Below, one piece after another: positions 35,303 through 43,336 of a stretch of 64,000 bases of DNA (positions within the stretch are counted from its first letter, which is position 1; each line of letters opens with the position of its first letter). Origin of the DNA: Roseovarius sp. MMSF_3359 (GTDB lineage Bacteria > Pseudomonadota > Alphaproteobacteria > Rhodobacterales > Rhodobacteraceae); NCBI RefSeq assembly GCF_030733385.1, contig NZ_JASHJC010000003.1, forward strand, positions 1-64,000, in the 5' to 3' direction. The notes below the pieces were generated by a model. The model was not told the DNA's origin and did no database searches. It worked only from the letters and a program-made list of their open reading frames with translations. A program made the translations under genes and the position numbers.

Positions 35303-36216
35303 ACTGGATCTGGCCCTTTGCCGTGGTTGTTGTGCTGGCATTGGTCGCCTGGACGGTCATACCGTGGGGGGATCTGGGCCAATGGGCCTCGATGAAACAA
35401 CAGGAATTCCAGAATGCCATGGCCCGCGCACTTCATGCCATCCGCCGGGGCGATGCGCAGGCGCTTTGGCTTCTGTGCGCGGCGACAGCGGCCTATGGGG
35501 TGGTGCACGCGATCGGACCCGGCCACGGCAAGGTGCTGATCGGCGGCGCGGCCTTTGCCAGCGGGGCCACTTTCCGGAGGCTGGCGGCGCTGACCCTCGT
35601 GTCGAGCCTTGCGCAATCGCTGACGGCGATTTTGCTGATCGGGGTGCTGGTCTTCGGGGCGCGGATCGGGGCGCGCGAGGCAGCGGACCTGACAGAAACT
35701 TGGCTTGCACCGCTCAGCGTGGCCGCCATGGGGGCCATCGGGGCGCTCCTTGTCTGGCGCGGCTTGCGATCCTGGGGGCGGCTCGTGACCCGTGCCAAGA
35801 CCAACCATGGCGGTCACCATCACCATCATCACCACCATGCCCATGACGATCACACCTGCGGCTGCGGTCATGCTCATGGCCCCTCGGTGCAGGAGGTCAA
35901 ATCGCTTGAAACCTTCCGGGATGCTGCGGTGCTTGTCGGCAGCATCGCAATCCGCCCCTGTACCGGAGCACTTTTTGTGCTGGTCATCGCCGCGCGGTTC
36001 GATGCCTTTGCCGCCGGATGCCTTGCGGTCCTGACCATGGGGCTCGGCACGGCGACATTCAACCTGATCGTCGCCGGCGGTGGCGGCATGGCGCGCCGTC
36101 TTGCGCTCCTTGGACAAGGCGCCGATACCGATGGGGTGATGCGTCTTTCGGCGCTTTTTCACATGATCGGCGGCGGCCTGATCCTATCTTTCAGCCTCCT
36201 CGCTCTCCTGATCTGA
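35293..36216 (+). CDS. zevB: NicO-family metal transporter, ZevB-like
   Basis: A 307-residue inner-membrane protein of the NicO/RcnA superfamily with about six to seven helices. The motif GVVHAIGPGHGKVLIGG carries the family histidines. A loop near residues 172-196 holds a run of eight His followed by a Cys/His cluster (HTCGCGHAHG), likely a metal-gathering loop. Context with zevA, znuA and Zur boxes points to zinc. Family members may import or export; direction is not decidable from sequence. Confidence 0.82.
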   Translation: MRLNWIWPFAVVVVLALVAWTVIPWGDLGQWASMKQQEFQNAMARALHAIRRGDAQALWLLCAATAAYGVVHAIGPGHGKVLIGGAAFASGATFRRLAALTLVSSLAQSLTAILLIGVLVFGARIGAREAADLTETWLAPLSVAAMGAIGALLVWRGLRSWGRLVTRAKTNHGGHHHHHHHHAHDDHTCGCGHAHGPSVQEVKSLETFRDAAVLVGSIAIRPCTGALFVLVIAARFDAFAAGCLAVLTMGLGTATFNLIVAGGGGMARRLALLGQGADTDGVMRLSALFHMIGGGLILSFSLLALLI

Positions 36217-36251
36217 TGCCGCCTCGTTTCGCCGGTGCTTGCATTCCCAAA

Positions 36252-36268
36252 ATGTTATGTCATAACAT
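36252..36268. promoter_or_regulatory. perfect Zur box upstream of the COG0523 operon
   Basis: ATGTTATGTCATAACAT is a perfect 8-1-8 palindrome and matches the znuA-upstream site. It lies 26 bp before the ATG of the first COG0523 GTPase gene and 36 bp after zevB, giving the four downstream genes their own zinc-responsive promoter. Confidence 0.88.
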
Positions 36269-36294
36269 AACTTGAATCACAGTTCCGGGATATC

Positions 36295-37386
36295 ATGACC
36301 GATCAAACCGACCCCCGCCTGCCTGTCACCCTGCTCACCGGATTTCTGGGCGCGGGCAAGACAACGCTCCTGAACGCCATCCTGCGCGATGACAGTTCCG
36401 GCCGCATCGCCGTGATCGTGAACGAGTTCGGCGAGGCCGGGCTTGACCATGATCTGGTGGAGACATCGAAGGATGACGTGATCCTCATGCAGTCGGGGTG
36501 CCTGTGCTGTTCGATCCGAGGCGATCTTTCGAAAACAATCTGCGACCTGCTGGTGCGGCGTCACAAGGGCGCTATCGCTTTTGACCGGGTTGTCATCGAA
36601 ACCACGGGCCTCGCCGATCCCGCCCCGATTCTGCAGACATTGCTTGTCGATCGGGCGCTGGCGTCGACCTTGCGCATGGATGGGGTCGTGACACTCGCCG
36701 ATGCCGCCGCCGGCCCCGCGACGCTCGACGCTCAGTTCGAAGCCGTGTCGCAGGCCGCGATGGCCGACCTGATCGTCATCAGCAAGACCGACCTGGTGAC
36801 GAAAGCCGAAGCAAAGGCGTTCCGGGACCGGCTACGCCAGATCAATCCGACGGCGCGCATGGTTGCGTCGGACCATGGCGATCTGCCGCCCGACAGCATC
36901 TTCAACCTCAGTGGCCTGCGGCGCGACGCGAAGTCGGATCAGGCGCTGGCGTGGATGGCGCCAACCAAAGCTGATCCCCTGGCCAACCTGTCGGGCCTCG
37001 CCCCCGCCAAGGAAACCCCGACATTTTCCCCGCATGACGAGCGGATACAGTCGATCTCTGTCGTGTTGGATCACCCCTTGCCCAGTGCGGCGTTCGATAT
37101 TTGGCTCGACACGCTGATCGCTGTCAGGGGGTCGGATATCCTGCGGGTGAAAGGAATTGTCTTTCTCGAAGGTATTGACGCGCCCTTTGTCTTTCACGGC
37201 GTGCAGCACATCTTCGATCCCCCGGTCCAACTGAACGACTGGCCCAAGGGCAACACCCGCTCGCGGATCGTTATCATCGCACGGGATATCTCGCGCCCCG
37301 AACTGCAACGCGGCCTTGAAACCCTGCGCGCGACGCAACCTGACGCCGCATCCGGCGACACCCTCAACGAAGAGCTTGCAAAATGA
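36295..37386 (+). CDS. COG0523 G3E GTPase, putative zinc metallochaperone (first copy)
   Basis: A 363-residue CobW/ZNG1-type GTPase. Walker A is GFLGAGKTT (16-24). The metal-binding CxCC motif is Cys69-Leu-Cys71-Cys72. The guanine-specificity motif is SKTD (VISKTDLV), and a CobW C-terminal domain follows. Members regulated by Zur deliver zinc to client enzymes during zinc shortage. It is the first gene behind the perfect Zur box and overlaps the second GTPase gene by ATGA. Confidence 0.92.
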   Translation: MTDQTDPRLPVTLLTGFLGAGKTTLLNAILRDDSSGRIAVIVNEFGEAGLDHDLVETSKDDVILMQSGCLCCSIRGDLSKTICDLLVRRHKGAIAFDRVVIETTGLADPAPILQTLLVDRALASTLRMDGVVTLADAAAGPATLDAQFEAVSQAAMADLIVISKTDLVTKAEAKAFRDRLRQINPTARMVASDHGDLPPDSIFNLSGLRRDAKSDQALAWMAPTKADPLANLSGLAPAKETPTFSPHDERIQSISVVLDHPLPSAAFDIWLDTLIAVRGSDILRVKGIVFLEGIDAPFVFHGVQHIFDPPVQLNDWPKGNTRSRIVIIARDISRPELQRGLETLRATQPDAASGDTLNEELAK

Positions 37387-38594
37387 CCGATACACGCCTT
37401 CCCGTCACCGTGCTTTCAGGGTTCCTAGGCGCGGGCAAAACCACCTTGCTCAACCGTATCCTCAACAACCGGCAGGGCCGGCGCGTGGCGGTGATTGTCA
37501 ACGACATGTCCGAGGTCAACATTGATGCCGACCTCGTCCGCGCCGACACCGAGTTGAGCCGGACCGACGAAACACTTGTCGAGATGTCGAATGGCTGCAT
37601 CTGCTGCACGCTGCGCGATGACCTTCTTGCCGAGGTGCGCAGTCTCGCCTCGGAAAAACGGTTCGACTACCTCTTGATTGAATCAACCGGCATCTCAGAG
37701 CCATTGCCCGTCGCAACCACGTTCGAATTCCGGGACGAAGACGGCGAAAGCCTGTCGGATGTGGCGCGATTGGACACGATGGTCACCGTTGTCGACGCGG
37801 TCAATCTTCTGAAAGACTATTCCAGCCATGACTTCCTTCATGACCGTGGCGAGACCATGGGTGACGAGGACGAACGCACCCTGGTGCACCTGCTGACCGA
37901 TCAGATCGAGTTTGCCGATGTCGTGATCCTCAACAAGGTATCGGATGCCGGTCCGGACCGCACCGATGCCGCCCGCAAGATCATCCGCAGCCTGAACGCG
38001 GATGCGGAGATTATCGAGACAAATCAATCCGATGTTCCCGCCGACCGCATCCTCGATACCGGCCTTTTCGATTTCGAGAAGGCGCATGAGCATCCGATGT
38101 GGGCCAAGGAACTGTACGGATTTGCCGACCACGTGCCGGAGACCGAGGAATATGGCGTGACCTCCTTCGTCTACCGCGCGCGCCGACCGTTTGACCCGGA
38201 AAAGATCATGGCCGTGTTGAATGGTAACATGCCTGGCGTGATCCGGGCCAAGGGGCATTTCTGGATTGCGACCCGGCCGGATTGGGTCGCGGAGTTCTCG
38301 CTTGCCGGCGCGTTGTCCAGCGTCGCGCCCATGGGGACATGGTGGGCCTCGGTGCCGAAGGACCGGTGGCCCGATCACGAAGGCGCGCGAAACTATGTCG
38401 CGCAGCATTGGTGCGAACCGTGGGGCGACCGCCGGCAGGAGATCGTCTTTATCGGCGCAGGGATCGACTGGCCGGCGCTGAAGGCCCGGCTGGATGCCGC
38501 CCTTGTGGCCGAAGACCTTGCCCCCGGCCCCGATGCGCTCCCCGATCTGCCGGACCCCTTCCCGATCTGGCGCCGCGCGGAGGCCGCTGCATGA
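37383..38594 (+). CDS. COG0523 G3E GTPase, putative zinc metallochaperone (second copy, ZigA-like)
   Basis: A 403-residue paralogue of the preceding gene product. Walker A is GFLGAGKTT (13-21), the CxCC motif is Cys72-Ile-Cys74-Cys75, and the specificity motif is NKV (VILNKVSDA). The extended form with [11 protein letters not shown] and a C-terminal domain ([11 protein letters not shown]) matches the subgroup found in zinc-limited bacteria (ZigA/YciC type). It is coupled to both neighbours by 4-bp overlaps. Confidence 0.93.
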   Translation: MTDTRLPVTVLSGFLGAGKTTLLNRILNNRQGRRVAVIVNDMSEVNIDADLVRADTELSRTDETLVEMSNGCICCTLRDDLLAEVRSLASEKRFDYLLIESTGISEPLPVATTFEFRDEDGESLSDVARLDTMVTVVDAVNLLKDYSSHDFLHDRGETMGDEDERTLVHLLTDQIEFADVVILNKVSDAGPDRTDAARKIIRSLNADAEIIETNQSDVPADRILDTGLFDFEKAHEHPMWAKELYGFADHVPETEEYGVTSFVYRARRPFDPEKIMAVLNGNMPGVIRAKGHFWIATRPDWVAEFSLAGALSSVAPMGTWWASVPKDRWPDHEGARNYVAQHWCEPWGDRRQEIVFIGAGIDWPALKARLDAALVAEDLAPGPDALPDLPDPFPIWRRAEAAA

Positions 38595-39226
38595 GCCTGC
38601 AACACGGGCTGCTCGAACACGCGGCAATCGGCGTGGGGATCGCGTCGGCGGCCGCGGATCTGTCGGTCATCCACAAACCTGGCTGCGCCGCCGCGATCTG
38701 GCGCCGCCAGGTCGGGCCCGGCCTGCAATCCTACCTGGATGCGCTCGATCCCGCCGTGTTCCCGCGGGCCCGGATCATGCTCCGCCCGGACGCCGTTCAT
38801 CGAACCGTCACAGAGTTATGCGCCGCCTCGGGCATGCCCGACACCGACGAGCGGGCAGCGTGGATTGACGATGTCGCACTACTGGCCGGTCAATTCGCGG
38901 TCCTCACAAAGGCGCCCTACCTCCGCCTGAGGCTTGAGGTCGTGACGACCGATGCCTGCCGCAAATTCCATATCGACGCGGTCACGGCCCGCCTGATCTG
39001 CACCTATCGCGGCACTGGCACGCAGTATGGCATTTCGACCAATGGCGCCGAGCCGTCGCGCGTCTTCACCGTGACGACCGGCATGCCCATGATCCTGCGC
39101 GGAACATTATGGCCCAGCGATCCGCCTTCGGGCCTCATGCACCGCTCTCCCCCGATCGAAGGCACGGACGAGGCGCGTTTCGTCCTTGTCCTCGACCCGA
39201 TCTTCGATCCGGAGGAAGAAGTATGA
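38591..39226 (+). CDS. DUF1826 family protein
   Basis: A 211-residue protein. The central [19 protein letters not shown] and GTQYG segments match DUF1826, a family repeatedly found beside COG0523 GTPases and Zur sites. Conserved Cys and His residues there could bind metal. The start is ATG 38591, coupled to the GTPase stop codon by ATGA. Function is not established; a client or helper in zinc-starvation adaptation is the reasonable inference. Confidence 0.82.
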   Translation: MSLQHGLLEHAAIGVGIASAAADLSVIHKPGCAAAIWRRQVGPGLQSYLDALDPAVFPRARIMLRPDAVHRTVTELCAASGMPDTDERAAWIDDVALLAGQFAVLTKAPYLRLRLEVVTTDACRKFHIDAVTARLICTYRGTGTQYGISTNGAEPSRVFTVTTGMPMILRGTLWPSDPPSGLMHRSPPIEGTDEARFVLVLDPIFDPEEEV

Positions 39227-39504
39227 GTGGCAATCTTGGCGCCACCCACCTCAAGAAGCGCCGCCGTAAGGGTGACCCGATGGAGGCGTTCGACGCGCTT
39301 CCTCCGGAATTGCGGATCTGGCTGACCAAGGCGGCGCTGCCATGGTCGCCCCGGTCCTGCGCAAAGATCTGGACCCGGGCGGCGCGGGAGGGATTGGTCC
39401 CTGCGGACAGGATCGAGCGCCTTGAGGCCTGCGAATTGCGCGCGCTGAAGCGCGAGGAGACCAGGAACGGAACATACGTCAAGGAGGTCGGATTTTCTTC
39501 TTAG
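39223..39504 (+). CDS. DUF6525-like small basic protein
   Basis: A 93-residue protein ([20 protein letters not shown]...) with a basic N-terminus, the LPPELRIWLTKAALPWSPRS motif and a helical C-terminus. I recall this as the DUF6525 family of Rhodobacterales. The start overlaps the DUF1826 stop by ATGA, so it is the last gene of the COG0523 operon. Function is unknown; the basic helix and charged tail could bind nucleic acid or ribosome, which is speculation. Confidence 0.72.
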   Translation: MSGNLGATHLKKRRRKGDPMEAFDALPPELRIWLTKAALPWSPRSCAKIWTRAAREGLVPADRIERLEACELRALKREETRNGTYVKEVGFSS

Positions 39505-39851
39505 GGCGACGCTTCGTTCACGCGAGAAATGCGCAATGACCACTAAGACCAAGGCCTGGATTTCTTGGGCCACGGTCAAATCCAGCGTTGACAGGCGCGT
39601 TGCTCTCTTTCAATGGTTCAGGAGATGGTTCCCGCGCATAGCGATATCGGGATTAATAGGGAATACGGTGTGGTGTAGCCAAAAGGCGCCAAATCCGTGA
39701 CTGCCCCCGCAACTGTAGGCGGTAAGCGACGCTGAGACACCACTGACCCACGCAGGGTTGGGAAGGTTGGCCAAGCTAGGACCCGCAAGTCAGGAGACCT
39801 GCCATCTTGTTTTCCACGAACCCAGGGCGGGGCGCTCTGGAAGGAGGCTTT
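39505..39851 (+). promoter_or_regulatory. riboswitch leader region and expression platform
   Basis: The 347-bp non-coding stretch after the DUF6525 gene is filled mainly by the riboswitch. After it, CCAGGGC (39822-39828) and GCTCTGG (39834-39840) can form a small hairpin ending directly at a strong Shine-Dalgarno sequence, AAGGAGG (39841-39847). That arrangement suggests control of translation initiation. The first 100 bp should hold the promoter; no clear terminator for the zinc operon is visible. Confidence 0.55.
39622..39808 (+). ncRNA. cobalamin (B12) riboswitch
   Basis: The closing stem pairs AGATGG (39623-39628) with CCATCT (39802-39807). Conserved parts are present in order: GGTTCCC, GGGATTAATAGGGAA, GGTG, GCCAAAA, ACTGCCCCCGCAACTGTA with the GGTAAGC that follows, and the B12-box region GCAAGTCAGGAGACCTGCC near the 3' end. 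It precedes DUF1636 and a BtuDFC-type importer, the expected genes for B12 repression. Confidence 0.93.
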
Positions 39852-39938
39852 ATGGCACGGCCCTTAAAAGACGGCACATTTGGCACCTTCGATCTGCGCC
39901 TGGAAATTGGCGGGGATCGAGATGACCAAACCGGCTGA
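39852..39938 (+). CDS. 28-residue leader ORF behind the B12 riboswitch
   Basis: An ATG at 39852 follows the perfect Shine-Dalgarno AAGGAGG by four bases and opens a short reading frame (MARPLKDGTFGTFDLRLEIG... to TGA at 39936-39938). It overlaps the DUF1636 start by 17 bp in another frame. DUF1636 itself has only a weak G-rich site, so the leader may couple translation of DUF1636 to riboswitch-controlled initiation. It could instead be a short unrecognised protein or a frameshifted N-terminus. Confidence 0.5.
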   Translation: MARPLKDGTFGTFDLRLEIGGDRDDQTG

Positions 39939-40278
39939 TCATTTCATTCTCATCTGCACCGGCTGCAATGGCCGCGCGGCGGCCGGAAGGGTGCGCGCGG
40001 CGCTGACCGCCGATCTTCCGCCCGGCTTTGCCATTCGTGCTGTCAATTGCATGGCGGGCTGCGACCGGCCCGCGACCGTCGGGTTCCAGGCGGCGGGCAA
40101 GGCGTCCTATCTCTTTGGCGATATCGAAACCGCCGCCGACCTTGCGGCGCTTTCCAGTTTCGCGCGGCAGTACCGCGAAAGCCAAAGCGGTTGGACATCG
40201 GCCACGGACCGCCCTGCCGCGCTTTACACCAAGACCCTGGCCCGCCTGCCCGGTTTCGCAGCGGCGGAGGACGCCTGA
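39922..40278 (+). CDS. DUF1636 family metal-binding protein
   Basis: A 118-residue cytosolic protein with an ICTGCNG segment at the start and NCMAGCDRP in the middle, the four-cysteine pattern of DUF1636, proposed to be thioredoxin-like metal or Fe-S binding. The start is ATG 39922 (MTKPADHF). It is the first full gene behind the B12 riboswitch and ends overlapping the ATPase start (TGATG). Members occur with B12 uptake genes; the function is unproven. Confidence 0.85.
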   Translation: MTKPADHFILICTGCNGRAAAGRVRAALTADLPPGFAIRAVNCMAGCDRPATVGFQAAGKASYLFGDIETAADLAALSSFARQYRESQSGWTSATDRPAALYTKTLARLPGFAAAEDA

Positions 40279-41063
40279 TGCCCGCGCCCGCCTTTCTGTC
40301 CGTGCGCAACCTGCACTACCGCACCGCCGCGGGCGAAGTGCTTTTGCGGGACGTTTCCTTTGACCTGCACCGGGGGGCAACCCTGGCCATTACCGGCCCG
40401 AACGGGGCGGGCAAGACCACGCTCTTGAACCTTCTGGCGGGGCTCGAAGAAATCACGTCCGGCGATGTGACCCTTGACGGACAGAACCTGCGCGACCTGC
40501 GACCGCTAGAACGCGCGCGGCAGATCGCCGTGGTCAATCAGCAGTCCTTCACCGATCCGCGCCTCTCTCTGCGCGACTATGTTGCCCTGGGGCAGACGCC
40601 GATCTGGGCCGATCACGCTGCCCGCGATCACGCGGAGGCGCTGGACCATGTCCTGTCGATCACGCGCCTGACCGGGCTTTCGACGAAACTCATGGGTCAG
40701 ATTTCGGGCGGTGAGCGGCAGCGCGCTCATATTGCCCGCGCCCTGGCGCAACGGCCACAACTTCTGTTCCTGGACGAGCCGACAAATCACCTCGACCCGG
40801 ACGCCAAGGGGCGCATGCTGTCACTGATCTCCGCGCTTGGCATCACCGTGGTGATGATCCTGCATGATCTGGTCCTGATCCCCGAATTCGCGACCCATGT
40901 CGCCTTGATGAAAGAGACGCGCATGACCGCCTTCGGCCGGGTCGATCAAGTTCAGACCCCCGACGCGGTCCGCGACATCTTTGGCGTGGGCTATCACCTG
41001 CTGCCGCATGAAGGCCGGCAGATACCGGCACTCGACATCCGAAAATCAAACACTCCAACCTGA
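40278..41063 (+). CDS. cobalamin/iron-complex ABC transporter ATPase (BtuD/FecE type)
   Basis: A 261-residue ATPase. Walker A is GPNGAGKTT (about residues 38-46), the signature is ISGGERQRAHIARAL, and Walker B is LLFLDEPTNHLD. The family also covers siderophore importers, but the riboswitch upstream makes cobalamin or a corrinoid the likely substrate. It is translationally coupled to DUF1636 and 13 bp before the binding-protein gene. Confidence 0.9.
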   Translation: MPAPAFLSVRNLHYRTAAGEVLLRDVSFDLHRGATLAITGPNGAGKTTLLNLLAGLEEITSGDVTLDGQNLRDLRPLERARQIAVVNQQSFTDPRLSLRDYVALGQTPIWADHAARDHAEALDHVLSITRLTGLSTKLMGQISGGERQRAHIARALAQRPQLLFLDEPTNHLDPDAKGRMLSLISALGITVVMILHDLVLIPEFATHVALMKETRMTAFGRVDQVQTPDAVRDIFGVGYHLLPHEGRQIPALDIRKSNTPT

Positions 41064-41076
41064 GGGAACACCCGAA

Positions 41077-42021
41077 ATGAAACAACTTTGGTCTGCCTGT
41101 ATTATGCTGGGCCTGGCTGCACCGGCGGTGGCAGAGATCACCGTCGACAATTGCGGCAAGCCGCTTGTGATCGACGAGACGCCCGAACGCCTCGTGGTGC
41201 ATGACATGAACATGACCGAGATGGCCTTTGCCTTGGGGCTGCAGGACAAGATCGTGGGGCTGACCGGCATCACCGGATGGTACAAGACCAGCCCCACCTT
41301 CGACGCGCAGCGTGGCGATATCCCCGAACTGGCGCCGAAATACCCGACCATCGAAAACCTGGTTGCGGCCTCGCCCGACCTGTTCTTTGCGGGCTGGTAT
41401 TACGGCATGAAACCGGGTGGCGAGGTCACGCCGGACACCCTGGCGGCCTTTGACATCAAGACGATGGTCCTGACCGAAAGCTGCGTGCACCTGAGCAAAG
41501 ATCGCCCCGAGGCAAGCATGGACCTGCTTTTTGATGATGTGATGCGGCTTGGCGCGGTCATGGATGTCGAACCCAAGGCGGCGGATCTGGTCGCAGGCTG
41601 GAAAGAGCAGCTCTCGACCATCGAAGCCATGACCGCCGATCAGGCAAGGCCACGTGTCTTCCTGCTCGACGGCCCTGCCGATGCGCCCTTTACCGCCGGT
41701 AAATTCGCCATCCCCGACGCGATGATCGCGGCGGCGGGCGGCGAGAATGTCACCCATGACCTGGAAACAAGCTGGGGCCGCACTTCTTGGGAGGCCGTCG
41801 CGGCGAGCAATCCGGAATTCCTCGTCCTTTTGGATTATCAGACCGGAAACGGCGCGGCAGATACGTTCAAGTTCCTGCAGGACCATCCCGTGATGGCGAC
41901 CACGGATGCGGTCAAGAACGAACGCTGGATCGGGCTGCGCTACGAAGAGCTGACCCCCGGCCCCGCCAATATCGACGCGATCGAAAAGATGGCCAAGGCG
42001 ATGCACCCGGACCTGTTCTGA
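41077..42021 (+). CDS. cobalamin-type ABC solute-binding protein (BtuF/FepB family)
   Basis: A 314-residue periplasmic protein with a short Sec signal (MKQLWSACIMLGLAAPAVA). The mature part has the two-lobe metal-complex binding fold: ERLVVHDMNMTEMAFALGL, then GLTGITGWYKTSPTF, and a terminal DAIEKMAKAMHPDLF. It feeds the permease encoded next. The riboswitch context argues for corrinoid rather than ferric siderophore uptake. Confidence 0.88.
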   Translation: MKQLWSACIMLGLAAPAVAEITVDNCGKPLVIDETPERLVVHDMNMTEMAFALGLQDKIVGLTGITGWYKTSPTFDAQRGDIPELAPKYPTIENLVAASPDLFFAGWYYGMKPGGEVTPDTLAAFDIKTMVLTESCVHLSKDRPEASMDLLFDDVMRLGAVMDVEPKAADLVAGWKEQLSTIEAMTADQARPRVFLLDGPADAPFTAGKFAIPDAMIAAAGGENVTHDLETSWGRTSWEAVAASNPEFLVLLDYQTGNGAADTFKFLQDHPVMATTDAVKNERWIGLRYEELTPGPANIDAIEKMAKAMHPDLF

Positions 42022-42022
42022 C

Positions 42023-43042
42023 TTGAGCCGATTTGGCGCAACGACCCTCATGGGGGCGGCCCTACTGGCCGCCCTTATCCTGTTGTCGGTTCTTGTCGGC
42101 ACGACCTCGATCCCGCTCGCCGAGATCACGGCGGCCCTGCGCGCGGGTCTTGCGGGGGCAGATACCGACCCCTCCCCGACGCAGCGGATCATCCTGGAGC
42201 TGCGCCTGCCCCGCGCCCTGTTCTCGGCCATCATCGGGGCGGGTCTTGGCATCGTGGGGGTTGTCCTTCAAACGACAACGCGCAACGACCTAGCCGATCC
42301 GTTCCTCTTTGGCCTCTCCTCCGGCGCTGCTGCGGGGGCGGTATTCGTGATCACCGTGACGGGCGATGTGCTCGGCATCTGGACCTTGCCGTTGGCGGCC
42401 TTCTGCGGTGGCATCGTGGCATCGCTGATCGTCCTTGCCCTTGTGCACAGCCTGCGCAACAGCGCGCCGGAAAAGCTGATCCTAGCAGGTCTGGCGGTGT
42501 CCTTCCTCTTCGCGGCCATCACGAATTACCTGATTTTCGCCGGGGATAGCCGCGCGGCACACTCGATCGTGTTCTGGATGCTGGGCGGGCTGGGCCTGTC
42601 GCGGTGGCAGACCCTGCCGCTTGTCCTCTTCGGCCTGCTGCTGATCTTCGCCTATGCGTTCTATCGGCGGCGCTGGCTCGACGCGCTGCTGGCCGGCGAC
42701 CGGACCGCCACCAGCCTCGGCGTACCGGTGCAACGGCTGCGCATGATGATGTTTCTTTGCGCGGCCCTCAGCACGGCAACCTTCGTATCGGTGGCAGGCG
42801 TCATCGGTTTTGTCGGGCTGATGGTGCCGCATCTGGCCCGCGGCCTCGTCGGAACGCTGCACACCCGGCTGATCCCAACGGCGGCGCTGATCGGGGCCAC
42901 GCTCCTGACGGCATCGGATATCCTGTCCCGCATGGTTCTCGCCCCGCAAGAGATACCGGTTGGTATCGTCACAACCTCAATCGGCAGCTTCTTTGTCTTC
43001 GCCCTGCTGATCGGTTTCAGGCCAAGGAAAAACCGGCAGTAA
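42023..43042 (+). CDS. FecCD-family ABC permease (BtuC type)
   Basis: A 339-residue permease with about ten helices and the family segments LRLPRALFSAIIGAGLGIVGVVLQTTTRNDLADPF and GFVGLMVPHLARGLVG. The start is either TTG 42023, one base after the binding-protein stop codon, or ATG 42050 within the first helix; neither has a strong ribosome-binding site. It completes the ATPase-binding protein-permease importer. A strong hairpin lies 61 bp after the stop. Confidence 0.9.
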   Translation: MSRFGATTLMGAALLAALILLSVLVGTTSIPLAEITAALRAGLAGADTDPSPTQRIILELRLPRALFSAIIGAGLGIVGVVLQTTTRNDLADPFLFGLSSGAAAGAVFVITVTGDVLGIWTLPLAAFCGGIVASLIVLALVHSLRNSAPEKLILAGLAVSFLFAAITNYLIFAGDSRAAHSIVFWMLGGLGLSRWQTLPLVLFGLLLIFAYAFYRRRWLDALLAGDRTATSLGVPVQRLRMMMFLCAALSTATFVSVAGVIGFVGLMVPHLARGLVGTLHTRLIPTAALIGATLLTASDILSRMVLAPQEIPVGIVTTSIGSFFVFALLIGFRPRKNRQ

Positions 43043-43103
43043 CCAATTCGTTGGCACTCATGCCGGGTCCTGTTCAGGCACTGAGGCCGCGATCACGGCA
43101 ATC

Positions 43104-43142
43104 GAGCCCCCACGACGCGTAAGGTCGTGGAGGCTCTTGCTT
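43104..43142 (+). terminator. terminator hairpin after the B12 import operon
   Basis: GAGCCCCCACGAC (43104-43116) pairs with GTCGTGGAGGCTC (43124-43136), 12 of 13 positions, around a 7-base loop, followed by TTGCTT. It lies between the rightward permease gene and the leftward symporter genes and may act on both. Confidence 0.75.
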
Positions 43143-43195
43143 CAAAGGTCTTGGCAAGGTGCAAAACGGGGCACCCGCAGGCGATGATCGCTTTG

Positions 43196-43315
43196 CTACA
43201 CGACCTTCTTGCCGTCCTTCTTGGCTTGCCGCAATTCGCGCATGAAGGTGGTTACAATCAGCGCCAGTACCACCGCGGAAATGGCGGGCCAGATCAGGAT
43301 GTAAAGTGTGAGCAT
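43196..43315 (-). CDS. 39-residue transporter small subunit
   Basis: A short gene encoding a single-helix membrane peptide: MLTLYILIWPAISAVVLALI, then VTTFMRELRQAKKDGKKVV. One hydrophobic helix is followed by a basic cytoplasmic tail, as in the small accessory subunits that accompany sodium symporters (MetS-like putative transporter small subunit). An AAAGGA ribosome-binding site precedes the ATG, and the gene lies 21 bp downstream of the symporter on the same strand. It is easily missed by gene finders because of its size. Confidence 0.8.
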   Translation of the reverse strand: MLTLYILIWPAISAVVLALIVTTFMRELRQAKKDGKKVV

Positions 43316-43336
43316 GGTTGGTTTCCTTTCATGTTT

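Noticed and set aside
34655-36216. Nickel/cobalt uptake module
   Set aside because: No nickel enzyme genes or nickel regulator are nearby, and both flanking operators are Zur-like.
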